DNA from: Paenibacillus sp. MBLB1832 | Lineage (GTDB): Bacteria > Bacillota > Bacilli > Paenibacillales > NBRC-103111 | Assembly: GCF_032271945.1 (NCBI RefSeq) | Contig: NZ_CP130319.1 | Coordinates: 1,445,001 to 1,509,000 of the forward strand | DNA length: 64,000 nucleotides | Direction: 5' to 3' | In this document: in pieces, positions 17,272 through 26,833 of the stretch | Layout of the letters: every line of letters begins with the position of its first letter | How positions within the stretch are numbered: the stretch's first letter is position 1 | Made by a program: the position numbers and the translations under genes | The notes under the pieces: model-generated | Told to the model about the DNA's origin: nothing | Seen by the model: only the letters and a program-made list of their open reading frames with translations | Databases searched by the model: none

Positions 17272-19434
17272 ATGAGTGCTAAGGATATTAGTATCTCTGT
17301 GAAAAAGAAAGATCACGATGGGAAAGTATCGGGTCAGCTCGCTTATTTAGGCGATGTGAAACTAGATTCTATGCTGTATGGTGTCTTGTATCGCTCACCT
17401 ATCCCATATGGCAAAGTACGATCGATCCAGTTGCCGCCATTGCCTGAAGGGTATGAGAAAATTGGAGCCGAACACATCCCGGACGGGGCTAATTTTGTAA
17501 AATTGTTACATAAGGATCAGCCTATTTTTGCTAATGAATGGGTCAATTATATTGGTGAACCCATTTTCATGCTAGTGGGCCCTAAGTTAGACATTCTGCA
17601 TCAATTAGTAGAGGAAGCCCAAGTGGATATGGAAGAACATCCAGCAATCCTTACTTTAGAAGAAGCCATTCAACAGAAGGATCAAACGGGCGTATTCGCT
17701 AGTCATGAATTTGGAGAAAGTCTCGAAGTGATACAAACTATCGAAACCAATGCACATCAAATCGTAGAAGAAGAGTACGAGACGGGTTATCAAGAACATG
17801 TTTATTTGGAACCCCAAGGCATGCTGGGGATTTATAAAGAGGATGAAATCCATGTAGAAGGATCGATGCAATGTCTCTATTATGTGAAAAAAGCGTTGGT
17901 AAGTGCACTGGCCTGTGATGAGGATGAGGTTAGGGTGATACAAAGTCCTACTGGCGGCGGGTTTGGCGGGAAGGAAGATTTCCCTTCGATGATGGCTTGT
18001 CATGTTGGCATAGCCGCTAAGGTTGTCAAGAAACCAGTTATGCTGCTGTTTGACCGAGCAGAGGATTTTGAAGTCACGACAAAGCGACATCCCGCCAAAT
18101 TTAAATATCGAACGGCATTAGATGAAAAAGGAAATATTCTATGTATGCATGTAGAGCTCTTTCTTGATTGCGGAGCAAATGCAGGTTTAAGTCCTGTCGT
18201 TTTGCAGAGGGCATTACTGAACAGTGCAGGCGTATATAAAATTCCGCACTTTCATGCGAAAGGCTATGCGCTGAAAACCAATACGGTGCCGAATGGCGCT
18301 TTTAGAGGCTTTGGCGCACCGCAAAGCTTTGCGGCCATTGAAAGTCTTATGGGACACATTAGTCGTAAGCTAAAACGAGACCCCATTGCATATAAAAGAA
18401 ACTATTTGGTGAAACAAGGTGATCACACTATTACGGGCGGGAAGTTTAAAGATCCTGTTTTGATGGAAGACATGATCAAAGATTTAATGCTTACAGTCGA
18501 CTATACAAAGAAAAAAGAAGAGTTCCTCGGCTTTAACCAACAAAATAAGCGTTACAAAAAAGGGATAGGCGCTTCCTTTTTCTTGCATGGCTGTGGATTT
18601 ACCGGCAGTGGGGAAAGAGACCATATTAAAGCAACTGTAAAATTAGTAAAAACAGAAAGCGATCAGGTACTGATCAAGATTTCAAATTCAGATATGGGTC
18701 AGGGCGCGCTAACCATTATGAGTAAAATTGTAGCGCGAGAGCTTGGACTGCCTTACAAAGATATCTCCTTTCCGTATCCAGATACGAAAGAAGTTCCTGA
18801 TTCTGGTCCAACCGTCGCATCCAGAACCACGATGATTGTCGGCAAATTACTGGAACGGGCAGCAAGTAAAATGAAAGCTGGGTGGCTTTCAGGTGTATCT
18901 CAAGAGGTAGTGGAGCACTATGTACATGAAGAAATGATTCCATGGAATGAGGAGAAATTCTCTGGAGATGCTTATCCCGCTTATGCGTGGGGAGTCAATA
19001 TGATTGAACTAGAAGTGGATACCTTAACTGGAAATGTTCGAGTGGAAAAGATTTACGGCAGTTATGATATAGGAAAAGCGATTGATGAACAAATTGTTAA
19101 GGGTCAGATCGATGGCGGCATGGTCCAAGGAATCGCTTATGGTTGTATGGAAAAAATGACGTCTAAATCAGGCAAAATCCAGCAAAAAAGCATTTCAGAC
19201 TATGGCCCCCCAACGGCTATGGATGTCGTCCATATTGAAAGCAAACTCTATGATAATCCTTTTGCCGGAGGACCTTATGGCGCGAAAGGTGTAGGTGAAT
19301 TGCCACTAACGGGAGGAGCGCCTGCTGTGCAAGCAGCGATTGAGGACGCCCTGCAAATATCGTTTTATCAAATTCCTGTTACGCCCGAATTGATTATCGA
19401 AAGTTTGACGAAGAAGGCGGGGGGAAGCTCTTGA
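17272..19434 (+). CDS. Molybdenum-hydroxylase large subunit (xanthine dehydrogenase/PucD type)
   Basis: 720 residues from ATG 17272, with AAGGGG about 9 bases upstream; an earlier in-frame ATG at 17230 lies within the previous gene. The sequence has the aldehyde oxidase/xanthine dehydrogenase a/b hammerhead region, then TGGGFGGKEDFPS, GAFRGFGAPQS and, near the C terminus, GPYGAKGVGELP with the catalytic Glu. It binds the molybdenum cofactor and hydroxylates the substrate. The 2Fe-2S and FAD subunits follow with overlapping frames. Purine substrates are plausible by similarity to the puc operon, but other heterocycles or aldehydes cannot be excluded. Confidence 0.92.
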   Translation: MSAKDISISVKKKDHDGKVSGQLAYLGDVKLDSMLYGVLYRSPIPYGKVRSIQLPPLPEGYEKIGAEHIPDGANFVKLLHKDQPIFANEWVNYIGEPIFMLVGPKLDILHQLVEEAQVDMEEHPAILTLEEAIQQKDQTGVFASHEFGESLEVIQTIETNAHQIVEEEYETGYQEHVYLEPQGMLGIYKEDEIHVEGSMQCLYYVKKALVSALACDEDEVRVIQSPTGGGFGGKEDFPSMMACHVGIAAKVVKKPVMLLFDRAEDFEVTTKRHPAKFKYRTALDEKGNILCMHVELFLDCGANAGLSPVVLQRALLNSAGVYKIPHFHAKGYALKTNTVPNGAFRGFGAPQSFAAIESLMGHISRKLKRDPIAYKRNYLVKQGDHTITGGKFKDPVLMEDMIKDLMLTVDYTKKKEEFLGFNQQNKRYKKGIGASFFLHGCGFTGSGERDHIKATVKLVKTESDQVLIKISNSDMGQGALTIMSKIVARELGLPYKDISFPYPDTKEVPDSGPTVASRTTMIVGKLLERAASKMKAGWLSGVSQEVVEHYVHEEMIPWNEEKFSGDAYPAYAWGVNMIELEVDTLTGNVRVEKIYGSYDIGKAIDEQIVKGQIDGGMVQGIAYGCMEKMTSKSGKIQQKSISDYGPPTAMDVVHIESKLYDNPFAGGPYGAKGVGELPLTGGAPAVQAAIEDALQISFYQIPVTPELIIESLTKKAGGSS

Positions 19435-19898
19435 TTACATTTAACCTGAATGGAAGAGAAGTAGAAACAGAAGCTCCACCCACCATGAGATTAATTGATC
19501 TATTAAGAGACGAATTTCAGTTAATTGGTTCTAAGGAAGGCTGTGGGGATGGAGAATGCGGAACTTGTAGTGTCCTAGTAAATTCACTTTTGCATAATAG
19601 CTGCCTCGTACCTATCGGTGCCATTGAAGGAGCGGAAGTTATAACGATTGATGGATATTGTAAGACAGAACAGTTTCAACTATTAAGTGAATGCTATTCG
19701 GAAGCAGGTGCAGTTCAATGTGGTTTCTGCATTCCAGGAATGGTAATGGCAAGCGCTGCCATTTTATCCCAAAATCCTCATCCGACAGAAGAAGAGATTC
19801 GTGAAGGGATCTCCGGAAATTTGTGCCGTTGTACCGGCTATAACATGATTGTAGATGCGATTGACTTAGCAGCGAAAAAAGGTGAAGGCTTATGGTAA
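19431..19898 (+). CDS. Molybdenum-hydroxylase [2Fe-2S] subunit (PucE/CoxS type)
   Basis: 155 residues from TTG 19431, overlapping the stop of the large subunit by 4 bases and preceded by a GGGGGGAA ribosome site. The plant-type ferredoxin cluster is held by CGDGECGTC with a later Cys, and the second cluster by CGFC and CRCTGY. It passes electrons from the molybdenum centre to FAD. It overlaps the FAD gene by 7 bases, so all three subunits are made from a tightly coupled message. Confidence 0.95.
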   Translation: MITFNLNGREVETEAPPTMRLIDLLRDEFQLIGSKEGCGDGECGTCSVLVNSLLHNSCLVPIGAIEGAEVITIDGYCKTEQFQLLSECYSEAGAVQCGFCIPGMVMASAAILSQNPHPTEEEIREGISGNLCRCTGYNMIVDAIDLAAKKGEGLW

Positions 19899-20749
19899 TC
19901 AAAACCAATACATCTTACCGATACAAGCGTCTAGAAGAAACCCTTTCCAGGCTAAGTAAAGAAGAATGCCAAATTATTGCGGGCGGCACGGATGTCATGG
20001 TACAGCATAAAAGTCCAAGAGGTACACCTGCCAAGTTCGATAAACCCATTGTTTTTATCGATCAATTAAAGGAATTAAAGCAAGTATATAAGATGAATCA
20101 TGATATTCATATAGGGGCTTGTTGTACCTATAGTGAAATGATGAAACATCCCCTCATACCTGGAATTCTAAAGAAAGCAATCAAAGAAATTGCCGCGCCA
20201 GCTATTCGAAATCGAGGGACGATTGGCGGGAATATTTGCAATGCCTCCCCTGCGGGAGATACTTTACCTTTGCTATATATCTATAACGCTAAAGTGCGAC
20301 TGGTATCCGCTAAAGGGGAGCGCATGATTGAGATTCAAGATTTTATTCAAGGACCAAGAAAAGTAAACAGATTGAATGATGAAATCGTGAGAGAAATTAT
20401 TTTGCCAGAAGTGCATGAGGATCTTACTCATTTTGTTTTTGAGAAAGTAGCTAACCGAAGAGCAGATGCCATAGCCAAAATATCGTTTGCAGGCTTGTTG
20501 CGTAGGGATGAAGGAAGGATTAGTGATGCTCGATTTGCATTCGGTGCTGTCGGACCAACCATTGTACGTTCCATGGATATTGAAAAAAAGTTACTGAGTG
20601 CAGCATTTCCGCTGGATAATAAGTTCATTGATGGGATTGTTGCTGATTTTGAGTGCCTATTAAAACCAATAGATGATGGGCGCTCTACCGCGGTTTATCG
20701 GAAAACAGTTGCACTACATTTATTGCGTCATTTTCTTGAAATGTATTGA
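19892..20749 (+). CDS. Molybdenum-hydroxylase FAD-binding subunit (PucC/CoxM type)
   Basis: 285 residues. AGGTDVMVQ (about 30-38) and RNRGTIGGNICNASPAGD (about 107-124) are the two FAD-binding loops of the xanthine dehydrogenase medium subunit; a CO_deh_flav_C-like domain follows. It would deliver electrons to NAD or another acceptor. It is the last gene of the operon, which ends at a strong hairpin. Subunit order here is Mo, Fe-S, FAD, unlike the FAD, Mo, Fe-S order of the B. subtilis puc genes. Confidence 0.93.
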   Translation: MVIKTNTSYRYKRLEETLSRLSKEECQIIAGGTDVMVQHKSPRGTPAKFDKPIVFIDQLKELKQVYKMNHDIHIGACCTYSEMMKHPLIPGILKKAIKEIAAPAIRNRGTIGGNICNASPAGDTLPLLYIYNAKVRLVSAKGERMIEIQDFIQGPRKVNRLNDEIVREIILPEVHEDLTHFVFEKVANRRADAIAKISFAGLLRRDEGRISDARFAFGAVGPTIVRSMDIEKKLLSAAFPLDNKFIDGIVADFECLLKPIDDGRSTAVYRKTVALHLLRHFLEMY

Positions 20750-20750
20750 A

Positions 20751-20792
20751 AGAGCAGCCCCCATATTGGCTAACTGGGGGCTGCTCTATTTT
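20751..20792. terminator. Bidirectional terminator between hydroxylase operon and RND exporter
   Basis: A 13-bp perfect stem pairs 20751-20763 with 20775-20787 and is followed by ATTTTAT. It lies between two convergent genes and can serve both. Confidence 0.88.
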
Positions 20793-20802
20793 ATACGATG
20801 AA

Positions 20803-23799
20803 TTATTTCGCAGCTTCAAGCTGCTTTCTTTGACGCTTTGCTTTGCGGAAATGCAAGAGCTCATACACCGTAGGTACCATCACCAAGGTGAAGATGGTTG
20901 CGGAGGTAAGTCCGCCGATAACGACGACGGCCAAGCCTTTGGACACGATGCTTCCTTCTTCTGCTTTCGCAATGACAAGCGGTACCATCGCGCAGATGGT
21001 AGCGACAGCCGTCATCAGGATTGGACGCATACGCGTTGCCGCGGCTTCAAGCAAGGATTCACGAATGGTCATGTGTTCTTCGTTTTGCTTCACACGGTCG
21101 ATCAAGACGATCGCATTCGTCACGACGATACCGATCAACATTAAGAATCCGAAGATTGAAGTTACGTCGAAGGACGTTTTCGTAATCATCATCCCAACGA
21201 TGGCGCCAACTGCTGCGAATGGCAGGGACACCATACTTGCGATTGGTGCACGGAACGATTTGAACGTAATGACCATGATCAACAAGACGATACCGATGGA
21301 AATACCCATCGTCATGAACAAGTCAGCAAAATCGCTGGATTGCTGGGCGGATGCTCCACCTACGAGAAGGGTAACACCTTCAGGGAGTTTCAGGTCTTTC
21401 GTTTTCGTCGTTATTTCCTTATTGATTTTGGACAGTTTGGCCGAATCCACAAGTGCAGTCACACGCAAATATTGTTGGCCGCCTTTGTGTAGAATCGTAT
21501 TGGATTCATTCGTTTTCTCAATTTTGGCAACCGATGTTAATGCGGCTGGTCCAGTTGCTGTCATAATTTGAATATTGGACAAGTCAGAAACAGTTGTAGG
21601 CTTAATCAAAGCATCTAGCACAACAGGAATTTCTTTGTTCTCCAGCTTCATGGAACCGATTGGGGTCGGGTTCATCAGAGAGCGGATCGTACCCGCAATT
21701 TCCTGTGGTTTCGCTAATGCTGGGTCCACTGTAATGGAGTAGCCTGGCTTCGTTACATTTTGGTTGCTATTTACTTTCTCAACGCCTTCAATATCTTTTA
21801 CAGCTGCAATGACATCGGCAGCCGCTTGTTCCAAATTCTTAGAAGAATCGCCAGTGAGATCAACCGTAATTGCAGAGCCGCTGCCGCCATCGAAGCCGCC
21901 GCCGCCAGCATTTAAGTCAGCGTTCGGATATTTTGATTTTTGGCTAACCACTTGATCAATAAAATGTTGCGTGTCCGCATCCTTTTTAATGAAAACTAAA
22001 TAACTAACATTGGTTGGAGGGGTAACATTTCCCCATTTGGCATTATCTTCGGTATTTCCTTGCTGAAGAATGAGATGGTCAAGTTCGCTTTGCTCCAGCA
22101 TGAACTTTTCTAATTCAATTGCTTTCTCACGAATAGTCGCGATCGGCGTTTCAGGTGTGTAATTCAGGCTAATATTCAATTGACTTGCTGTTGAACCGCC
22201 TACGGCACCTTTCGGCATGGAGAAGTAAAGGGCGATGGAACCGCCGAAAAGGATGATAGAGATTAGGATCGAAAGAATCTTGTTATTCAAGCTCCAGGAC
22301 AAAATCCCTCTGAGTTTTCTGGATTCTTTATGCTCTTTCAACTTCGTGTTGCGAAGCAGCCATGCGCTCATAATGGGCACTACCGTTAGTGCAACAAGCA
22401 ACGAGGAAAGCAAGGAATACGTAACCGTTAAGGCGAAAGGAAGCAAGAACGCTTGCAGTGATCCTCCCAATAGTCCAAGAGGCAAGAAAACTGCTACGGT
22501 AGTTAACGTAGAAGCCGTGATGGCTCTAGCTACCTCACGTGTTGCATCGATAATTAACTCCTTGGAGAAGGCCTCTTTCTGATTTCTACGGAAAATGTTC
22601 TCGATGACGACGATACTGTCATCCACGAGTCGACCGACGGCGACAGCGACTCCGCCCAGCGTCAAGATGTTCAATGTTACGCCGGATTGGGAGAGCAGGA
22701 ACAACGTTAAACCAAGTGATAATGGAATGGAAACAATCGTAATGAATGTGGAACGAATGTTTCGCAGGAAGATCAAGATTACGATCGTTGCAAACAATGC
22801 GCCTAACAATACTTCACGCATCATGCTGTTTACGGAAGTTACGACGGATTCAGCTGTAGAGTAAATCACTTCTGCCGTCGCATTCGGATATTTGGTTCCG
22901 ATCTCATCGGCAATCTTCTTCACTTTTTCGCTGATGTCTACTGCATTGGAGCTCGTGTCTTTCGTTACAACTAATGTAAGGGAATCCTTACCGTTGATGC
23001 GTGTGAGTGTATCTTTGTTGGCAGCAACTTCAACCGTTGCAACATCTTTCAGTTTAACGCCAGGCGCAACCGTCAAATTGTTCAATGTATTTAAATCTTC
23101 AAGTTTACCGACGACTTTAATTGCACTCGTTTTACCGTCAATTGGACTTTCACCAACATTCACCGCAACATTCTGTCCTTGCAGCACGCCCATTAGAACT
23201 TGTGCAGGCAATTGCGCTTTTGCTAATTTATCTTTGTCTGGGTGAATAATAACTTGAGAAACAGAGGTTCCCCCAAGCACTACGCTGGCTAGACCTTTGA
23301 TTTTTTGAAACTCAGGCAAGATCTTTTCTTGCGCCAGCTCAACATTTTGCTTCGTAATGCCATCTTTAAAGTTCAAGGATACCCAAGAAAGTGGAATCAT
23401 GGAGGTGTTTAATCGAACCACAAAAGGCTTCGACATGCCAGCAGGAAGTACGATTGGGGCAATGGCCTCTTGCACACTCGCTTGGGCATCCTTCATTTTA
23501 ATATCCGAGTCAAACGTCATATCGACTTTCATAAAGCCATCTGAGGATGTGGAGAAAATTTCTTTTTTGCCAGGTACACTGGATAACGCCTTTTCTATAG
23601 GTGTTGTTGCACTATCTAGCATGGATTTGGCGTCGTAGCCTTGACCTACAACAGTTACGCTAATCTGTGGAAAATCTGCGCTAGGCAGGAACTCCATCGG
23701 TAATTTAAAGTAACTGCCGATTCCAGTTCCAAGAATTAAAATGATCATGAAAATTACTGCAGCTTTGTTTCCGAATGCCCATTTAGTAAACCAAGTCAC
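20803..23799 (-). CDS. RND-family efflux transporter (AcrB/SwrC type)
   Basis: 998 residues with an N-terminal membrane segment, a large periplasm-facing-type loop, a cluster of membrane segments in the middle (GRLVDDSIVVIENIFRR, with the conserved acidic residues of the proton path), a second loop and a final membrane cluster ending in a basic tail. It matches the Gram-positive AcrB/HAE1-like exporters, of which SwrC of B. subtilis confers surfactin self-resistance. No membrane-fusion partner or regulator is adjacent. The substrate may be lipopeptides, solvents or cationic drugs. The gene is transcribed alone, toward the hydroxylase operon. Confidence 0.92.
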   Translation of the reverse strand: MTWFTKWAFGNKAAVIFMIILILGTGIGSYFKLPMEFLPSADFPQISVTVVGQGYDAKSMLDSATTPIEKALSSVPGKKEIFSTSSDGFMKVDMTFDSDIKMKDAQASVQEAIAPIVLPAGMSKPFVVRLNTSMIPLSWVSLNFKDGITKQNVELAQEKILPEFQKIKGLASVVLGGTSVSQVIIHPDKDKLAKAQLPAQVLMGVLQGQNVAVNVGESPIDGKTSAIKVVGKLEDLNTLNNLTVAPGVKLKDVATVEVAANKDTLTRINGKDSLTLVVTKDTSSNAVDISEKVKKIADEIGTKYPNATAEVIYSTAESVVTSVNSMMREVLLGALFATIVILIFLRNIRSTFITIVSIPLSLGLTLFLLSQSGVTLNILTLGGVAVAVGRLVDDSIVVIENIFRRNQKEAFSKELIIDATREVARAITASTLTTVAVFLPLGLLGGSLQAFLLPFALTVTYSLLSSLLVALTVVPIMSAWLLRNTKLKEHKESRKLRGILSWSLNNKILSILISIILFGGSIALYFSMPKGAVGGSTASQLNISLNYTPETPIATIREKAIELEKFMLEQSELDHLILQQGNTEDNAKWGNVTPPTNVSYLVFIKKDADTQHFIDQVVSQKSKYPNADLNAGGGGFDGGSGSAITVDLTGDSSKNLEQAAADVIAAVKDIEGVEKVNSNQNVTKPGYSITVDPALAKPQEIAGTIRSLMNPTPIGSMKLENKEIPVVLDALIKPTTVSDLSNIQIMTATGPAALTSVAKIEKTNESNTILHKGGQQYLRVTALVDSAKLSKINKEITTKTKDLKLPEGVTLLVGGASAQQSSDFADLFMTMGISIGIVLLIMVITFKSFRAPIASMVSLPFAAVGAIVGMMITKTSFDVTSIFGFLMLIGIVVTNAIVLIDRVKQNEEHMTIRESLLEAAATRMRPILMTAVATICAMVPLVIAKAEEGSIVSKGLAVVVIGGLTSATIFTLVMVPTVYELLHFRKAKRQRKQLEAAK

Positions 23800-24073
23800 A
23801 CGTCTCGCTCCCTTTCAACTTATCTCTTTAATGATCCAGTTCCAAGTATAGCAATAATTATCCGACATTGTATATGGCTTGAGTCGGGTTTCATCTCAGT
23901 CTGAAGGCGGAGTTCACGATTTCGTTATAGTTCCATAAAAGGTAGTTATTATGTGGCTTCACCCTGATAGCGAACTTTTCTAATGTTGGATAAATATTAA
24001 ATAAAAGGTAACGATAAACCTATCGTCCAACGTGTGACGAGGATACTGAAGACGACGGGAAGTGAACGTACGC

Positions 24074-24835
24074 ATGCTACAAGGGAAAAAACGTTTGATT
24101 TGGATTGCTCTCATCTGTGTGGTCTTGTTCAGCGCTTCCACAACGACTGTATTTGCCTATGGCAAAGGGGCCAAAGGTCCAGATGTCTACGCCGTTCAAG
24201 GGATGCTGAAATCGTTAGGGTATTATGCGGGACCGATTACAGGGTATTTTGGCAATCAAACACAAGCGGGGGTTAAAGCTTTTCAAAGTAGATATGGGCT
24301 GCCTGTAACAGGAAATGTAGACGATCAAACGCTGCAATCCATCCTCTGGGCTTATGGCAATCTCAAAATACCGAAGAAACCGCCAGCGCCTACGCCAGCT
24401 CCGACTCCAGCGCCAGCGCCGCCAATTCCGCAGGTGCCATCTACCTCAGGCTTAACTGTAGAAGAGCAGCAAATGCTGGATCTGGTCAACAAAGCACGCA
24501 GGGATGCGGGTCTTCCGCCTTTGACAGCAGACTTGGCTCTTACCAAGACAGCTCGTCTCAAAAGCCAGGACATGGTGGATAATAAGTATTTCTCACACGA
24601 TTCACCGACATATGGTTCGCCGTTCGATATGATGGAGAAGTTCGGCATCGCGTACAATGCAGCAGGAGAGAACATTGCCTGCAATCAGAACGTACAAGCT
24701 GCGCATGACGCATTAATGAACTCGCCAGGCCATAGAGCGAACATCCTCAGCAAAGACTATACCCATATCGGGATCGGGATCGTTAATGGCGGTCCTTGCG
24801 GCAAAATGTTTACACAGCAATTCATTGGCAAATAG
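24074..24835 (+). CDS. Secreted CAP-domain (YkwD-like) protein with peptidoglycan-binding domain
   Basis: 253 residues from ATG 24074, with GGGAAGTGA upstream; GTG 24062 overlaps that site. A signal peptide ends near VFAYG. Residues about 28-85 form a PG_binding_1 domain (AVQGMLKSLGYYAGPITGYF). A proline-rich linker of PTPAP repeats follows, then a CAP/SCP domain (about 128-253) with LVNKARRDAGL, YFSHDSPTYG and GHRANILSKDYTHIGIG. Such proteins sit in the cell wall or spore layers. Their activity in bacteria is not settled. It is a single-gene unit with its own terminator. Confidence 0.92.
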   Translation: MLQGKKRLIWIALICVVLFSASTTTVFAYGKGAKGPDVYAVQGMLKSLGYYAGPITGYFGNQTQAGVKAFQSRYGLPVTGNVDDQTLQSILWAYGNLKIPKKPPAPTPAPTPAPAPPIPQVPSTSGLTVEEQQMLDLVNKARRDAGLPPLTADLALTKTARLKSQDMVDNKYFSHDSPTYGSPFDMMEKFGIAYNAAGENIACNQNVQAAHDALMNSPGHRANILSKDYTHIGIGIVNGGPCGKMFTQQFIGK

Positions 24836-24861
24836 GCGCAAATCCTATCAAGCTTCAATGA

Positions 24862-24913
24862 ACAAAAGGACCTCGTGGTTGCTTACACAGCCATGAAGTC
24901 CTTTTGTTTTTTT
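24862..24913. terminator. Terminator between the CAP-domain gene and the TrpD2-like gene
   Basis: A 10-bp stem pairs 24862-24871 with 24898-24907 and is followed by an eight-base T run on the plus strand. The convergent TrpD2-like gene ends immediately to the right. Confidence 0.85.
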
Positions 24914-25944
24914 TAGGTGGCAGAAACGGGCTTAATTGCCTCGGTCCATTCCGTATACTTTTGAAGCGCAGCACCTTGATCAATCGCATGCCTTGCCATA
25001 TAGATGCCTTCTTCAATCGATCCAGCCTTCTGGGCGACCCATAGACGAACGGCGCTGTTGAGAAGAACCATATTCAAGAACGGAAGCGGGGCATCTCCGC
25101 GTAAAACGGAAAGGGCCGTCTCCGCTTGGAGTTCAGCGGTCCACTCCATTTCAGGGACTTCTACCATAAGCTCATATATTTCAGGGTCGACGATGAATAG
25201 TTCGCTAGAATCGCCTTGGATTAAATAGGTACGAGTCCGCTTTTCCACACTCAAATCCTCGGAGCCTTCCATTCCTTGTACCACAATACCGCGGGTAACG
25301 CCTAATTCGATTAATAAGTTCGTAATTTTCTCAAAAACAGTACCATGAAACACGCCGACTGCCATATACGAGGCTTCTGTAAAGCGAAGTAATTTCTCTG
25401 CCGTATTGAACACCGTACGCAGTCCGAGTTCCTTACGGATTTGGCGCAGCTCGCCTAGCGGCGGACACCATTTCTCCGTAGGTGTGAAAAGAAAGCCTGT
25501 TCGCGCTGCAGCAGAGATTAAGGCTTCGCGTGATGCCTCAAGCGCCTGCACCCCCATCGCGGCGAGCACATCCGAGATCGTTATGCCCCATTTCGGCGGC
25601 ATGCTTGGCGACCCGTGCAGCGTTGTTGGCAAACCGCATGCGGCTAGCACGAAAGCCGTTGGCAAGGTGGCGATGAACGTGCGCGTACGGCCATCATAGG
25701 GGCCCGCGCAGTCCATGCTGCCAGCCATTGGATACGTCGTGATACGCGCGCGGAGGGCTTCGATGAACGCTTTGATTTCATCGGGCGACTCCATCTTAAT
25801 ACGCTCCGCAACGAGAAATGCACCGATCTGTGCTTGTGTGGCGGTTCCAGATAAAATCAATTCAGCCGCTTGTGCAGCCTCTTCATACGTTAAATCCCTT
25901 GCTCCGCGTTTACCGCGTCCTACTTCTTTTAATAGAGATATCAT
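24913..25944 (-). CDS. Anthranilate phosphoribosyltransferase-like protein (TrpD2/YbiB type)
   Basis: 343 residues with the helical glycosyltransferase family 3 N-terminal domain (about 1-70, ATQAQIGAFLVAERIKMESP) and a GT3-like body. The usual TrpD phosphoribosyl-binding loop GTGGD is replaced by CAGPYDGRTRTF, which argues against true anthranilate transferase activity. TrpD2 proteins of this kind are reported as nucleic-acid binding. Its ATG overlaps the stop of the ANTAR regulator gene (ATGA), so the two are translated together. By position it belongs to nitrate control or response, but no mechanism can be read from sequence. Confidence 0.8.
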   Translation of the reverse strand: MISLLKEVGRGKRGARDLTYEEAAQAAELILSGTATQAQIGAFLVAERIKMESPDEIKAFIEALRARITTYPMAGSMDCAGPYDGRTRTFIATLPTAFVLAACGLPTTLHGSPSMPPKWGITISDVLAAMGVQALEASREALISAAARTGFLFTPTEKWCPPLGELRQIRKELGLRTVFNTAEKLLRFTEASYMAVGVFHGTVFEKITNLLIELGVTRGIVVQGMEGSEDLSVEKRTRTYLIQGDSSELFIVDPEIYELMVEVPEMEWTAELQAETALSVLRGDAPLPFLNMVLLNSAVRLWVAQKAGSIEEGIYMARHAIDQGAALQKYTEWTEAIKPVSAT

Positions 25945-26591
25945 CGTTTGCGGCCCCCTTTGTTTTGATCTTGCAGTATCTGATATACCTTCACGATGGA
26001 GGTGGCGACATCAACCATGCGCTTACGCTCATTCATAGCTTGTTTACGGAGAAAATCATAAGCCTCTGCTTCAGAAATGCCTTTGATTTCACAGAGGATT
26101 CGCTTCGCTTGATCGACCCATTTGCGCTCTTCCAGCTTGGAGAGCAATTGTTCACGTTCTTGCTGCCATTCCGTGCGTTGGAAGTAATGATTCACTCCCA
26201 GGAGCAACGCGCAGTGAATTTCCAAAGGGCTCATTTGAGGACCGATCAGTCCGTCGATGCCCCCGTCCATTTTACATTCATTAGAAGGAAAAGTATGTGT
26301 ATCGCACCACCAGAAGACCGGTAGGCTTCTCTGTGCAAGCAATCGCGACCGCCAATCGGCGACACGATCAGGACTTACAGATAATAATACAGCATCTGCC
26401 TTCGGTATGATAAAAGAAATTTCTTTCATATTAAATGTAGAATAAATGCGAAATCCTAAATCCTTCAGAATTTCATCGGGCAAACCATTCTGTCCTTGGA
26501 TGGTTTCCGTTCGTGCGGGTGATGACGGCTCAGAGGAGGCAGCTGAGCGAGTTGGATGAAACTCGTCGATCAGGATGAATGTTTGTAGCAT
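25941..26591 (-). CDS. nasT: ANTAR-domain antitermination regulator with degenerate receiver (NasT-like)
   Basis: 216 residues from ATG 26591, chosen for a perfect GGAGGT 6 bases upstream; the frame itself runs further up without a ribosome site. The C-terminal 60 residues are an ANTAR RNA-binding domain (ERKWVDQAKRILCEIKGISE, then AYDFLRKQAMNERKRMVDVA). The N-terminal part resembles a receiver, but the acceptor position reads VLLSVSP with Ser in place of Asp, and the acidic pair is reduced to IDE. It is therefore unlikely to be switched by phosphorylation. It faces the nitrate operon, whose leader carries two ANTAR-type RNA targets, so it probably binds them to block termination. Confidence 0.85.
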   Translation of the reverse strand: MLQTFILIDEFHPTRSAASSEPSSPARTETIQGQNGLPDEILKDLGFRIYSTFNMKEISFIIPKADAVLLSVSPDRVADWRSRLLAQRSLPVFWWCDTHTFPSNECKMDGGIDGLIGPQMSPLEIHCALLLGVNHYFQRTEWQQEREQLLSKLEERKWVDQAKRILCEIKGISEAEAYDFLRKQAMNERKRMVDVATSIVKVYQILQDQNKGGRKR

Positions 26592-26751
26592 GGGAATACC
26601 TCCATCTTTGGCAACATTAATTACATGGCAACTTGATGTTAGGTTTCGAGGTTGTTTACCAGTATTATACGGCAATACTATAGCATATGCACCTAAAATT
26701 TGTCGATATGCTACATGGAATCTTCGTTTCAAAATATTTGTGTTAAGTTTA

Positions 26752-26780
26752 TTGACATAAAAAATTTCGCATCGTATAAT
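26752..26780 (+). promoter_or_regulatory. Consensus sigma-A promoter of the nitrate assimilation operon
   Basis: TTGACA (26752-26757) and TATAAT (26775-26780) are separated by exactly 17 bases, a perfect consensus. Transcription should begin near 26787, about 8 bases before the first ANTAR hairpin. So strong a promoter fits control by downstream termination rather than by promoter activation. Confidence 0.9.
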
Positions 26781-26794
26781 CAAGGTAAGAAATC

Positions 26795-26833
26795 GGCACA
26801 ATGATGTGCCACTCAACGAAGGCAACGGCGCCT
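26795..26833 (+). promoter_or_regulatory. ANTAR RNA target, module 1 (two hairpins with A1/G4 hexaloops)
   Basis: Hairpin P1 is GGCAC, loop AATGAT, GTGCC (26795-26810). Hairpin P2 is AGGC, loop AACGGC, GCCT (26820-26833). Both loops have six bases with A at position 1 and G at position 4, the hallmark of ANTAR-binding dual hairpins. The 3' arm of P2 (26830-26833) is also the start of the terminator stem T1, so the two structures exclude each other. Confidence 0.85.
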
